In this document: positions 1 to 7,419 of the stretch, piece by piece
Layout of the letters: the number at the start of each line of letters is the position of its first letter
How positions within the stretch are numbered: the first letter of the stretch is position 1
DNA from: Pseudomonadota bacterium
GTDB lineage: Bacteria; Pseudomonadota; Alphaproteobacteria; Rhizobiales; Devosiaceae
NCBI GenBank assembly: GCA_023433985.1
Contig: JAEYTN010000078.1
Location: 1-11,083 of the forward strand
DNA length: 11,083 bases
Direction: 5' to 3'
Translations under genes and position numbers: made by a program
The notes under the pieces: generated by a model
The model's database searches: none
Told to the model about the DNA's origin: nothing
The model's input: the letters and a program-made list of their open reading frames with translations, nothing else

Positions 1-920
<920 letters not shown>

Positions 921-1154
921 GCGTTTGGGAGTCCGGATTCATCCGCCGTGGTAGCGCGCGGGAGGTGACAGGCGTGTGGAGCGGGACGAGTTAGCGAAAT
1001 TCGCGCGCGTGGGATAGGGGCCGCGGTGTCACGGAGCCATGCATGGGCTGACGCAGCGGGACTTGAGGGGGGTACTCACGTAACACCGCCCTGCCCTTCA
1101 CCCGCATGGTAGTCCGCGAGGAACCACAGGCCAGGAATTGGCGTGGCCGCAGAC
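921..1154. other. Intergenic region upstream of the ABC-F gene
   Basis: No convincing coding frame, tRNA or other RNA gene was seen on either strand. It must hold the promoter of the ABC-F gene (minus strand), but I could not pick clear -35/-10 boxes. A small odd palindrome, GCGAAATTCGC (994-1004), is the only notable symmetry. The right end abuts the cold-shock gene terminator. Confidence 0.5.
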
Positions 1155-1180
1155 AAAAAAAGGGCCCCCGGAGGGGCCCT
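1155..1180 (-). terminator. Intrinsic terminator of the cold-shock gene
   Basis: On the minus strand a perfect 8-bp stem (AGGGCCCC at 1161-1168 against GGGGCCCT at 1173-1180, loop of four) is followed directly by seven T residues (1161-1155). This is a textbook Rho-independent terminator. It lies 40 nt beyond the stop codon of the cold-shock gene and on the correct strand for it. Confidence 0.92.
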
Positions 1181-1220
1181 TCCTGGTCACGCTGCGGAGG
1201 TCTTCGCAGCGATCGCCCGT

Positions 1221-1427
1221 TCAGAGCAGCGACAGGTTGGTCGCGGAGACCTTGCCGTCACGGCCCTTTTCGAGCTCGTAGCTGACCTTCTGGCCTTCAT
1301 TGAGGCTGCTGAGGCCCGAGCGCTCGACGGCGGAGATGTGGACGAACGCGTCCTTGCTGCCGTCGTCCGGCTGAATGAAGCCGAAGCCCTTGGTGGTGTT
1401 GAAGAATTTGACGGTGCCTTCGATCAC
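1221..1427 (-). CDS. Cold-shock protein (CspA family)
   Basis: A 68-residue single cold-shock-domain protein, the family's usual length. It binds single-stranded RNA/DNA and acts as an RNA chaperone in the cytoplasm. Seen: the N-terminal GTVKFFN strand, RNP1 KGFGFI at residues 13-18 and RNP2-like DAFVHIS at 26-32, with the aromatic residues that stack on nucleic acid. The start is a GTG at 1427-1425, because no ATG lies nearby. It is preceded by a strong Shine-Dalgarno, AAAGGGGG (1440-1433), with 5-nt spacing. It is transcribed alone: a 183-bp gap separates it from the gene upstream and an intrinsic terminator follows. The leader can form a hairpin close to the ribosome-binding site. Whether it is actually cold-induced cannot be told, since many alphaproteobacterial Csp paralogues are constitutive or stationary-phase proteins. 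Confidence 0.97.
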   Translation of the reverse strand: MIEGTVKFFNTTKGFGFIQPDDGSKDAFVHISAVERSGLSSLNEGQKVSYELEKGRDGKVSATNLSLL

Positions 1428-1448
1428 GATGGCCCCCTTTCGATTGTC

Positions 1449-1476
1449 CGTGTGCGGGGCCTTCCCGCGTCACACG
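1449..1476 (-). promoter_or_regulatory. Hairpin in the cold-shock gene leader
   Basis: In the minus-strand RNA this segment can pair CGUGU with ACACG and, inside a 3-nt bulge, GCGGG with CCCGC, leaving a short loop: ten base pairs in all. It ends 8 nt upstream of the Shine-Dalgarno (1440-1433). Structured leaders that control translation are known for csp mRNAs; a role here is inference. Confidence 0.4.
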
Positions 1477-1551
1477 CGTTCCCGCTACGGCAACATGCCG
1501 CGCAGGTCTAAACGCTCACAATGTTCGAGAGATAGCCAGCTGGACCATAAG

Positions 1552-1563
1552 ATCCGATCGGAT
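1552..1563. repeat. 12-bp perfect palindrome upstream of the cold-shock gene
   Basis: ATCCGATCGGAT is fully self-complementary. It lies about 125 bp upstream of the cold-shock GTG, in the only interval where that gene's promoter can be. It could be an operator, but a short palindrome may arise by chance. Confidence 0.35.
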
Positions 1564-1610
1564 AGCGCCGGAAAAGCGAAACGTCAGGCTTGGTATGCCA
1601 CGATTGCGCC

Positions 1611-1937
1611 TTAATCAAGGCCGGGTTCGAGTGGAGACAAATCTATTTCATCCACGATGCGCTCGAAGTTCTCGCTTTCGCTGCGAACGCGGTAGCGCAA
1701 CGGGCCGCCTTCGTTGGGGAGCAGCGACACCACACGACAGGCGGAGGCGCCGCGCGCGGTTTCCCGGCCGCCCGACGCCATCAGCAGACGATCGCCCGTT
1801 GCGTAGCGGTGTCCGTCGAGGTGGCGGGTAGCGCGCATATGGACCGGGGCACTGGTCGCCGGCGCGTAGGCCCTGGTGGGTTCGCCGCCCTTGCGGGTCA
1901 CACTGCGGGGCGGGATGGCGATGCTCTTGAACGACAT
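1611..1937 (-). CDS. Hypothetical 108-aa protein, probable small beta-rich fold
   Basis: Not recognised as a named family. The protein has a basic, Pro/Ala-rich N-terminal stretch (about 1-40). A more compact C-terminal part follows, with HRYATGDRLLM and later LRYRVRSESENFERIVDEIDL, a pattern of alternating strands ending in an acidic tail. It resembles short alphaproteobacterial hypotheticals built around a YRVRSE...ERVV...L core, which look like small SH3/KOW-type barrels; this comparison is from memory. The start is the ATG at 1937-1935, with AAGGA (1947-1943) 5 nt before it. A longer reading from 2078 is rejected because it runs through the 95-aa gene and is low-complexity. It is the last gene of the cluster headed by rpsU, starting 16 nt after the 95-aa gene ends. 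No membrane segment or signal peptide is seen. Confidence 0.8.
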   Translation of the reverse strand: MSFKSIAIPPRSVTRKGGEPTRAYAPATSAPVHMRATRHLDGHRYATGDRLLMASGGRETARGASACRVVSLLPNEGGPLRYRVRSESENFERIVDEIDLSPLEPGLD

Positions 1938-1953
1938 GGATGTCCTTTCGGCC

Positions 1954-2241
1954 TTATGAGACGACCCAGCACAGCCGGGAGAAGTCGCTCGACAGGGAGA
2001 GCTCCTCGAAGCCTTGCGGCGCGCCGATCTGCAGCTCCACCACCGGACCCTCGGCGACGGCGATCTGCATCGTGCCATCGCCGCGCTCGAGTACCAGCGC
2101 GTCGATTCTTCGCCCGCGCGGGCACTCGATGGTCAGCCGGTCCGACGCCTGGATATCGACCGGCAGGGCACCACCGGTGACCACCAGCACGGCGTCGAGA
2201 ACCAGGTCGCTTTCGCTCAGGTAGGCGTGGTAGTTGGGCAC
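1954..2241 (-). CDS. Hypothetical 95-aa protein
   Basis: Family not recognised. The sequence is acidic to neutral and rich in Val, Leu and Gly, with alternating hydrophobic residues (LVLDAVLVV, DALVLERGDG, MQIAVAEGPVVELQIG). This suggests a mostly beta cytoplasmic domain; there is no signal peptide or obvious catalytic motif. The start is GTG at 2241-2239 with TGGAG about 6 nt upstream; no in-frame ATG gives a better start. It lies 19 nt after the 56-aa gene and 16 nt before the 108-aa gene on the same strand, so co-transcription from the rpsU side is likely. It is called coding because of its clean start, tight spacing and ordinary residue composition; the opposite-strand frames here are Arg/Ser-rich and look like shadows. 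Confidence 0.75.
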   Translation of the reverse strand: MPNYHAYLSESDLVLDAVLVVTGGALPVDIQASDRLTIECPRGRRIDALVLERGDGTMQIAVAEGPVVELQIGAPQGFEELSLSSDFSRLCWVVS

Positions 2242-2260
2242 GACTACTCCAGGGAGCCGG

Positions 2261-2431
2261 CTACAGGTGGCCTTCTGCCTTTTTCCTGCGGGCGAGTTCG
2301 GCGGCTGCCGTCCGGTCTTCGCCCGCAGTCACGAGAATCTCCCGCGCCTGCCGGAGCGTCAGGCCGAAGGAGCCGGCCAGAAAGCCGGCGGTGTACTGCC
2401 GCTCGACTGGTGCACCACCGTCCCCGGTCAT
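2261..2431 (-). CDS. Hypothetical 56-aa protein, coupled to rpsU
   Basis: A short gene read directly from the sequence, ending in TAG at 2263-2261. The protein runs from [17 protein letters not shown] to RRKKAEGHL. It has a predicted helix-turn-helix-like core ([21 protein letters not shown], then [17 protein letters not shown]). This resembles small alphaproteobacterial proteins of the DUF3606 kind, in which a helix with a FGL(T/S)xxQAR pattern is followed by a second helix; that assignment is tentative. Its ATG overlaps the rpsU stop as ATGA (2431-2428) and no strong Shine-Dalgarno precedes it, so translation probably depends on coupling to rpsU. The 95-aa gene follows 19 nt later. It may work in ribosome or nucleic-acid biology by association, but no function is shown. 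Confidence 0.7.
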   Translation of the reverse strand: MTGDGGAPVERQYTAGFLAGSFGLTLRQAREILVTAGEDRTAAAELARRKKAEGHL

Positions 2432-2691
2432 GGTTGCGGGCGTGCGAAGCGGTTGGGACGCGGCGCCAGCTTGGATTTCGGGGCGGCGATCAGGCCCTCG
2501 CGGATGGCCTTCTTGCGCGCATCCTTACGCGCCCGGCGCACGGCTTCGGCCTGCTGGCGCACGCGCGTCTCGGACGGCTTCTCGTAGTAGCGGCGCAGCT
2601 TCATCTCGCGGAACACACCCTCGCGCTGCAGGCGCTTCTTGAGCACCCGCATCGCCTGATCGACATTGTTGTCCCTGACGGTGACCTGCAT
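2428..2691 (-). CDS. rpsU: 30S ribosomal protein S21
   Basis: An 87-residue S21, a small-subunit protein that sits near the anti-Shine-Dalgarno end of 16S rRNA and helps initiation on mRNAs. Seen: the N-terminal [20 protein letters not shown] block, [19 protein letters not shown] in the middle (family consensus) and a long basic tail (about 50-87), as is usual in alphaproteobacteria. The start is ATG at 2691-2689 with AGGA (2701-2698) at 6-nt spacing. An upstream in-frame extension to 2949 is Arg/Ser/Pro-rich and not family-like. The stop TGA overlaps the next ATG (ATGA), tying this gene to a cluster of three small unknown genes. A long leader with several palindromes precedes it. Confidence 0.97.
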   Translation of the reverse strand: MQVTVRDNNVDQAMRVLKKRLQREGVFREMKLRRYYEKPSETRVRQQAEAVRRARKDARKKAIREGLIAAPKSKLAPRPNRFARPQP

Positions 2692-2729
2692 GGATCTTCC
2701 TCTCGTTGTTGCTTTGAAACGAAGCCCGT

Positions 2730-2745
2730 CCCGGCCGCGGCCGGG
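2730..2745 (-). promoter_or_regulatory. 16-bp GC palindrome in the rpsU leader
   Basis: CCCGGCCGCGGCCGGG is fully self-complementary. In RNA it forms a 6-bp all-GC stem with a CGCG loop, ending about 29 nt upstream of the rpsU Shine-Dalgarno. Flanking GCCCG (2724-2728) offers an alternative partner for CGGGC (2742-2746). It could be an autoregulatory leader structure or an operator; no direct evidence separates these. Confidence 0.4.
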
Positions 2746-2995
2746 CTGGAGCTCGGCGCGAGCGGGATGGTCGGGCGTATGGCTGCAGTCGCGAGGCAAA
2801 GTCCGACCGCTTGAGGCGGTGCGACTGGACGATGCCGGCGGAATCTTTCGGTTGTGAGGCGCCCTGCGAAGGACCGGTCCTCGTTCCCCGCTGCCGCTGC
2901 GGACGGGGTCTAGCAGGCGCGCCGCGCTGCGGCTCGCCATCTGGTCCATATGGGCGATGCGCGGATAAATAGCAAGCTTTCCGGCCCGAAGCTGC

Positions 2996-3001
2996 TATGC
3001 T
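2996..3001 (+). promoter_or_regulatory. Possible -10 element of a leaderless promoter
   Basis: TATGCT lies 6 nt before the ATG of the 62-aa gene, which would place transcription start at or next to the ATG. No Shine-Dalgarno is seen there, which agrees. The -35 is weak and another AT-rich candidate (GATAAAT, 2964-2970) exists, so this is only a suggestion. Confidence 0.3.
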
Positions 3002-3007
3002 CGCCCC

Positions 3008-3196
3008 ATGCAGCCAAACAAGACCGCGCTCGAACGCGCCTTCGAACTGGCCCGCTCGGGCCGCTACCCGACAGTCGACCAGATCCGCCGCGCCATCAGC
3101 GCAGAAGGCTATTTCCAGACCCAGATCGAAGGTCGCGAACTGACCCGTCAGCTGAAGGCGCTCATCGCCGCCGCGCCGACGGACGGGGACGGCTGA
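3008..3196 (+). CDS. Conserved hypothetical 62-aa protein
   Basis: A short, helical, mostly soluble protein. It begins MQPNKTALERAFELARSGR and continues through VDQIRRAISAEGYFQTQIEGRELTRQLKALI to an acidic tail. The pattern (ALERAFELARSG, then a second helix with DEIRR.LKAEG, then a LxxQLxxLI helix) is one I recall from small uncharacterised proteins widespread in Rhizobiales; no function is known to me. The ATG at 3008 starts the family-like sequence exactly. No purine-rich Shine-Dalgarno precedes it, so it may be leaderless. It diverges from rpsU and its stop is 12 nt from the convergent stop of the 635-aa ABC exporter gene. The overlapping frame from 2950 is Arg/Pro-rich and is a shadow. 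Confidence 0.85.
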   Translation: MQPNKTALERAFELARSGRYPTVDQIRRAISAEGYFQTQIEGRELTRQLKALIAAAPTDGDG

Positions 3197-3208
3197 CGCC
3201 GCCCTCCC

Positions 3209-5116
3209 TCAGGTTGCCTTCCCTACCGCGGTCGCGGCCATGTCCTCGGCGCTCTCCGGCAGGTCGTCGAAGCTCGAATAGTTCATGGTGTAGAGCTTGG
3301 CGTAGAGCCCCTGCTTCTTCATGAGCTGATCGTGGTTGCCCGATTCCAGCAGCTCGCCGTTCTGCAAGACGATGATGCGGTCGGCGCCACGGATGGTGGC
3401 GAGGCGGTGGGCGATGACGAGGCCGGTACGGCCTTCGAGGAGGCGTTTCAGGGCCTTCTGGATCAGCATCTCGGTGTAGCTGTCGATGTTCGCCGTCGCC
3501 TCGTCGAGGACGAGGATCTTCGCGTCGGCGACGAGCGCGCGGGCGAAGCTGATCAGCTGGCGCTGGCCGAGCGACAGGTTGCCGCCGCGCTGCTCTATCT
3601 TGGTGTCGTAGCCATCGGCGAGCGAGGTGATGAAATCGTGCGCGCCCACGGCTTTGGCGGCGTCGATGACCTGCTCGCGGGTGGCCGAGACCTTGTTGTA
3701 GCGGATGTTCTCGAGCACGGTGCCGGTGAACAGGAACGGCTCCTGCAACACCATCGCCACCTGTTCGCCCAGCGATTCCTGGGTGACGTCGCGGACGTCG
3801 TGGCCGCCGACGGTCACGGCGCCGTCCCACACCTCGTAGAAGCGGTGCACCAGCGACATGCAGCTCGACTTGCCCGAGCCGGTGGGGCCGACGATGGCGA
3901 CCGTTTCGCCCGGGTTTACGCGGAAGCTGACATTCTTCAGCACCGGCAGGCCCTTGCGGTAGCCGAAGGTGACATCCTTGAACTCGACTGAGCCGTCCAT
4001 GTCGCCGGTGAGGGTGACGGCCTCCGGCTTGTCCTGGATGGCGACCGGCACGTCGAGCACTTCGGTGATGCGCTGGCCCGAGCTCATGGCGCGCTGGAAC
4101 ACCGAATACTGCATGGTGAGCGACCGGATGGGGTCGAAGAAGCGCTGGATGTAGAACAGGAACGCTACCATGACGCCGACGTCGAGTTCGCGCCCGAGCA
4201 CCATCTGGCCGCCGAGCACGATGACAGTGGCCATGGAGATGCCGGTGAGCGTGTCGACGATCGGCACCATCACCTGCGCGAACTTGGCGGCGCGCAGGTA
4301 GCTGCGGAGATTCGCGCGCGCTTTTTCCTCGTAGAGGTGGAAGTTGACCTGTTGGCGGTGGAGGCTCTGCACCGTGCGCACGCCATTGATGCCCTCGGCA
4401 AGGGCGCCGTTGGCGGCCGAGTTGGTGTGGTGCGCATCCATGAAGCTCTTCTTGGCCGGCGGCAGCCAGAAGATACGGACGATGAACAGGATCGGCATGG
4501 TGGCCATGGTGACGAGGCCGAGCACCGGATCGAGCCAGAGCAGCACGCCGATGATGCCGAAGAGCAGCACCATGTCGCCGATGGAAAGCACGCAGGTTTC
4601 GAGGAACTCCTGCATGGAGTTCACGTCGCCCATGAGGCGGCTCATCAGGCGGCCGACCTCGGTCTTGTCCATCCAGCCCAGCGACACCCGCTGCAGGTGG
4701 GCGAACATGGCACGGCGCATGTCGAACAGCACGTGCTCGGCCGCCTTGCCGACCACGCTCTCCTGCACCCAGCTCGCCGCGTAGTTGACGAGGATGGTGA
4801 CGAAGAAGCCGACCATGGTCCACAGCAGCACCGTGCGACCGGTGCCGCCGGACGTCATGCCGTTGTCGATGGCGAAGCGGATGACCAGCGGGATGGCCAG
4901 CTGCGTCAGCGTGAACGCCAGCACCGCGGCGACGGAGATGTAGATCTGCCGCCGGTAGGGTTTGACGAAGGCCCAGATGCGGCGGACGATCTTCGGGTCA
5001 TAGGCCTTGCCGAAGATCTCCTCTTCCTTGTCGAGGCTCGAGCCAACCACGGCGCGTGGCGGGCGGCGGCGGCGATCTTCGGTGTCCTCGTCGGCGTTGA
5101 GCGCGGCTTCGGTCAT
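3209..5116 (-). CDS. ABC exporter half-transporter, catalytic-site subunit (635 aa)
   Basis: A fused membrane-plus-ATPase half-transporter of the type IV (MsbA/LmrA-like) exporter fold in the inner membrane. After an acidic/basic cytoplasmic N-terminus (1-50), about six membrane helices span 55-335. The ATPase domain has Walker A GPTGSGKSS at 410-418, Q-loop Gln458, signature LSLGQ at 514-518 (Gly replaced by Leu), Walker B ILVLDE at 534-539 with catalytic Glu539, and H-loop His570. Its ATG overlaps the stop of the 600-aa partner gene as ATGA (5116-5113), pointing to coupled translation and a 1:1 heterodimer. In that complex its intact Walker B would pair with the partner's canonical LSGGQ to form the active ATP site. 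The substrate is unknown; drugs, lipids or peptides are all possible. Length is normal for the family. Confidence 0.95.
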   Translation of the reverse strand: MTEAALNADEDTEDRRRRPPRAVVGSSLDKEEEIFGKAYDPKIVRRIWAFVKPYRRQIYISVAAVLAFTLTQLAIPLVIRFAIDNGMTSGGTGRTVLLWTMVGFFVTILVNYAASWVQESVVGKAAEHVLFDMRRAMFAHLQRVSLGWMDKTEVGRLMSRLMGDVNSMQEFLETCVLSIGDMVLLFGIIGVLLWLDPVLGLVTMATMPILFIVRIFWLPPAKKSFMDAHHTNSAANGALAEGINGVRTVQSLHRQQVNFHLYEEKARANLRSYLRAAKFAQVMVPIVDTLTGISMATVIVLGGQMVLGRELDVGVMVAFLFYIQRFFDPIRSLTMQYSVFQRAMSSGQRITEVLDVPVAIQDKPEAVTLTGDMDGSVEFKDVTFGYRKGLPVLKNVSFRVNPGETVAIVGPTGSGKSSCMSLVHRFYEVWDGAVTVGGHDVRDVTQESLGEQVAMVLQEPFLFTGTVLENIRYNKVSATREQVIDAAKAVGAHDFITSLADGYDTKIEQRGGNLSLGQRQLISFARALVADAKILVLDEATANIDSYTEMLIQKALKRLLEGRTGLVIAHRLATIRGADRIIVLQNGELLESGNHDQLMKKQGLYAKLYTMNYSSFDDLPESAEDMAATAVGKAT

Positions 5117-6915
5117 TCTGCGGCCTCCAGGGCGTCGTCGCCGGGCTTCACCTGCAAGTCGTAGAGCGCGCGGTAGCGCCCACCGAGCTCGAGCAGCTCG
5201 GCATGGGTGCCGCGCTCGACGATCGTGCCCTCGTCGATGAACAGGATCTGGTCGGCATGCATCAGCGAGCTCAGCCGATGCGAGATGATGATGGTGACGC
5301 GGTCCTTGGCGAAACGCTTCATCGCGGTGCGGATGCGCTGCTCGGTGCCCGCGTCGACGGCGGCCGTCGAGTCATCGAACACCATGACCGCGGGGCGGAG
5401 CATCAGCGAGCGGGCAATGTTGAGGCGCTGTCGCTGGCCACCCGAGAGCGACACGCCGCGCTCGCCCACGATGGTTTCGTAGCCGGTGGGGAGCCCGATG
5501 ATGTAGTTGTGGAGCTGCGCGTATTCGGAGGCCCGCGCGATCCGCTGCTCCTTCGCCCACGGGTCGCCATAGGCGATGTTGTTCTCGATGTTGGTGGTGA
5601 ACAGGAACGAGTCCTGCTGCACCACGGCCACGGCCTGCCGCAGCGTATCTAGGGTGACGGCGCGCACGTCCTGCCCGTCGATGGTCACGCGGCCGCCGGT
5701 GACGTCGTAGAAACGCGGGATGAGATGCGCGACGGTCGACTTGCCCGAGCCGGGACGGCCGACGATGCCGATCGTCTGCCCACGACGCGCCTCGAAGCTG
5801 ACGCCCGACAGCACCGGCCGGAACGGCGCGGACGGATAGGCGAAATCGACGTTCTCGAAGCGCAGGGTGCCCTCGGTGACCTTGAGCGGCTGGGCCCCCT
5901 TCTCGTCCTTGATCTCGACCTCGAGGTCGAGGAAGGCGAAGAGGCGGTTGCCACAGGTAGAGGCGCGGGCGAACGAGTTGACCATCAGGCCGAGCTGGCG
6001 GACCGGCATCTGCAGGATGGTCATGAAGGTGAGGAAGGCGGCGAGCGTGCCGACCGTCATCTCGCCCGCCGTCACCTTCTCCCCGCCGACCCAGAGCACG
6101 AGGCCCATCGAGAGGAAGAACGAGAAGCTCATCGCCGAGGTGGATTTCACCCGGACATCGACCCGCTGGTGCGCGAGGGCGAGGGCGGCGTCGGAAGCGG
6201 CATCGTACTTCTCGAGTTCGTGCTTCTGCGCCGCGAAGGCGCGGACGACGCGGATGCCGCCGAGGTTCTCTTCCATGACGCGGCTCAGGTTCTGCAGCAT
6301 TTCCTGCAGGGTGAGCCAGGTGGCGCGGAGCTTGAGCTGGGTGACCGAGGAGTTCCACGCGACGAACGGCGCAAAGCTGAGGGCGAGCAGGCCGAGCACC
6401 AGGTCCATCGAGATCAGCATGGCGGCGCCCACCCCGATCAAAATGCCGAGCAGGATGACGCGCAGCACGCCGGTGGCGAAGAACATGCGGACGCCCTCGA
6501 GATCGAGCATGCCCACCGTGATCAGGTCGCCGGTATGCACCTTGTCGTGGTACGAGAAGCTGAGGCGCTGGATCTTGTCGTAGACCGCGAGGCGAAGCTC
6601 GTAGGCCGTGTGGTGGCCGACCGCTTCGCCGTAGTAGTTCTGGCTCATGGTGAAGAGGCCGCGGCCGACGGAGACGACGAACAGCGTCAACGCCGTGGTC
6701 CACAGCGCCTGCTGCGCCGCCTGCCCGTCGAGAAGACCCGATGCCTGGTCGACCGCCTGCCCGAGGAGGCGGGGAATCCAGAGCTGCAGCCCGGACGCGA
6801 TGATGGTGGAGGCGATGGTGACGATCACCATCCACGGGTGGCGCCACGTGAGCGCCATGATGCGCCACAGCGTGGTGCGGCCTTTTGTCTGCTGCGCGGC
6901 GCGCACGTGAATCAT
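5113..6915 (-). CDS. ABC exporter half-transporter, degenerate-site subunit (600 aa)
   Basis: Partner of the 635-aa exporter, with the same architecture: about six membrane helices (roughly 25-320), then an ATPase domain. Motifs: Walker A GRPGSGKST at 386-394, Q-loop Gln434, canonical signature LSGGQ at 490-494, H-loop His546. The Walker B reads MVFDDST (511-517), so Asp515 replaces the catalytic Glu. That substitution is typical of the degenerate half of heterodimeric exporters such as TM287/288, BmrCD and LmrCD. It is the first gene of a two-gene operon; its stop overlaps the next ATG by 4 nt. The start is uncertain: ATG at 6915 (used here) has little Shine-Dalgarno, while TTG at 6960 would add 15 residues (SSEAPRSAYSPGDA region) with GGGA upstream. 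Extension to 7092 is Arg/Ser-rich and rejected. Confidence 0.93.
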   Translation of the reverse strand: MIHVRAAQQTKGRTTLWRIMALTWRHPWMVIVTIASTIIASGLQLWIPRLLGQAVDQASGLLDGQAAQQALWTTALTLFVVSVGRGLFTMSQNYYGEAVGHHTAYELRLAVYDKIQRLSFSYHDKVHTGDLITVGMLDLEGVRMFFATGVLRVILLGILIGVGAAMLISMDLVLGLLALSFAPFVAWNSSVTQLKLRATWLTLQEMLQNLSRVMEENLGGIRVVRAFAAQKHELEKYDAASDAALALAHQRVDVRVKSTSAMSFSFFLSMGLVLWVGGEKVTAGEMTVGTLAAFLTFMTILQMPVRQLGLMVNSFARASTCGNRLFAFLDLEVEIKDEKGAQPLKVTEGTLRFENVDFAYPSAPFRPVLSGVSFEARRGQTIGIVGRPGSGKSTVAHLIPRFYDVTGGRVTIDGQDVRAVTLDTLRQAVAVVQQDSFLFTTNIENNIAYGDPWAKEQRIARASEYAQLHNYIIGLPTGYETIVGERGVSLSGGQRQRLNIARSLMLRPAVMVFDDSTAAVDAGTEQRIRTAMKRFAKDRVTIIISHRLSSLMHADQILFIDEGTIVERGTHAELLELGGRYRALYDLQVKPGDDALEAAE

Positions 6916-7049
6916 TGCATCGCCGGGCGAGTAGGCGCTGCGCGGAGCTTCAGAGCTCAATTTGGGTATCCCGACATCGCGAATGGCCAGCCCTCGCCGG
7001 GAAAAACGGCGGCAGACTCGGCCCGAAGGTGAACCAGAGGAGGATTTGT

Positions 7050-7079
7050 CCTTGAGCCTGATTTGCGTTCGGTTCAAGG
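7050..7079. repeat. Inverted repeat upstream of the ABC exporter operon
   Basis: CCTTGAGCC (7050-7058) and GGTTCAAGG (7071-7079) are 9-bp arms with one mismatch (G-U in RNA) around a 12-bp spacer. The repeat sits in the divergent intergenic region 6916-7193, about 135 bp upstream of the exporter start and 115 bp before the DUF2934 gene. It could be an operator for a dimeric repressor or a leader hairpin. The rest of this region shows nothing else I can name; it must carry both promoters. Confidence 0.4.
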
Positions 7080-7193
7080 CACATATGCACAATCCGGGAC
7101 GTAACTTTCGTCGTACCGTCGCGGCTGTGACGCTTGTGTCGCTGCAACCGCCCCGGACCGCTGGCGTTGTGCGGCTGAAAGTCGAGGTCCAGG

Positions 7194-7400
7194 ATGAACG
7201 ACCAAGAGCGTCAAACCCCCGTCGAAGACGAAGCCTTCCACGAGGCGGTGCGAAAAACAGCCTATTTCCTTTGGGAGCAGGACGGACGGCCGGAGGGGCG
7301 GCACGAGGAATACTACCTGCGCGCGCTCGAGCAGCACCGGCGCGAACGCCAATACGACCAGTGGCTGGAAGACGGGCCGGGGGACGATCCGGGCGAGTGA
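7194..7400 (+). CDS. DUF2934 family protein (68 aa)
   Basis: A small, very acidic and charged soluble protein matching the DUF2934 pattern. The segment FHEAVRKTAYFLWEQDGRPEGRHEEYYLRALEQ (about 15-47) carries the family's A(Y/F)xLWExxGRPxGRxxxxWxxA-type core, with Tyr in place of the usual Trp. The tail after residue 48 is charged and ends in a Gly/Asp-rich stretch. No function is established for this family. The ATG at 7194 is preceded by GAGG (7184-7187) at 6-nt spacing. It is transcribed away from the ABC exporter operon and is convergent with the sugar-phosphate transferase pseudogene, with 19 nt between their stops. It seems to be a single-gene unit. Confidence 0.88.
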   Translation: MNDQERQTPVEDEAFHEAVRKTAYFLWEQDGRPEGRHEEYYLRALEQHRRERQYDQWLEDGPGDDPGE

Positions 7401-7419
7401 CGGCGACGGTCGCCCCGCC

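Larger units (their letters stand above)
2692..3007. other. Divergent intergenic region between rpsU and the 62-aa gene
   Basis: This 316-bp stretch holds the rpsU leader and promoter (minus) and the promoter of the 62-aa gene (plus). No convincing gene was seen. It is rich in symmetry: CCCGGCCGCGGCCGGG (2730-2745), a 5-bp hairpin ACCGC/GCGGT (2806-2820), the palindrome AGGACCGGTCCT (2870-2881) and a CCCCG/CGGGG hairpin (2886-2908). The only AT-rich part is near 2964-2976. I did not recognise tRNA, SRP RNA, RNase P RNA or a known riboswitch. Confidence 0.5.

Noticed and set aside
2790..2815. Fragment resembling the AAAGTCCG segment of RNase P RNA
   Set aside because: The rest of the conserved RNase P RNA core and 3' end is missing; the match is a few bases only.
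2692..2949. In-frame upstream extension of rpsU to 2949
   Set aside because: S21 proteins begin at the MQVTVRD segment, which has a good Shine-Dalgarno. The extension is low-complexity Arg/Ser/Pro.
3162..4823. Long 553-codon frame on the minus strand overlapping the 635-aa ABC exporter gene
   Set aside because: It is Arg/His/Pro-rich, lies out of frame with the exporter, and shows no domain. It is a shadow.
5725..7032. Long open frame of 435 codons on the plus strand opposite the 600-aa ABC exporter
   Set aside because: It is the antisense shadow of a well-conserved gene, rich in Glu/Asp/His/Arg with no family motif; such frames are common in GC-rich DNA. The same applies to 4337-5164, 7516-8967 and 9780-10958 on the plus strand.
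6916..7092. N-terminal extension of the 600-aa exporter to an ATG at 7092
   Set aside because: The added residues are Arg/Ser-rich, unlike exporter N-termini, and would cover the promoter region and the inverted repeat.
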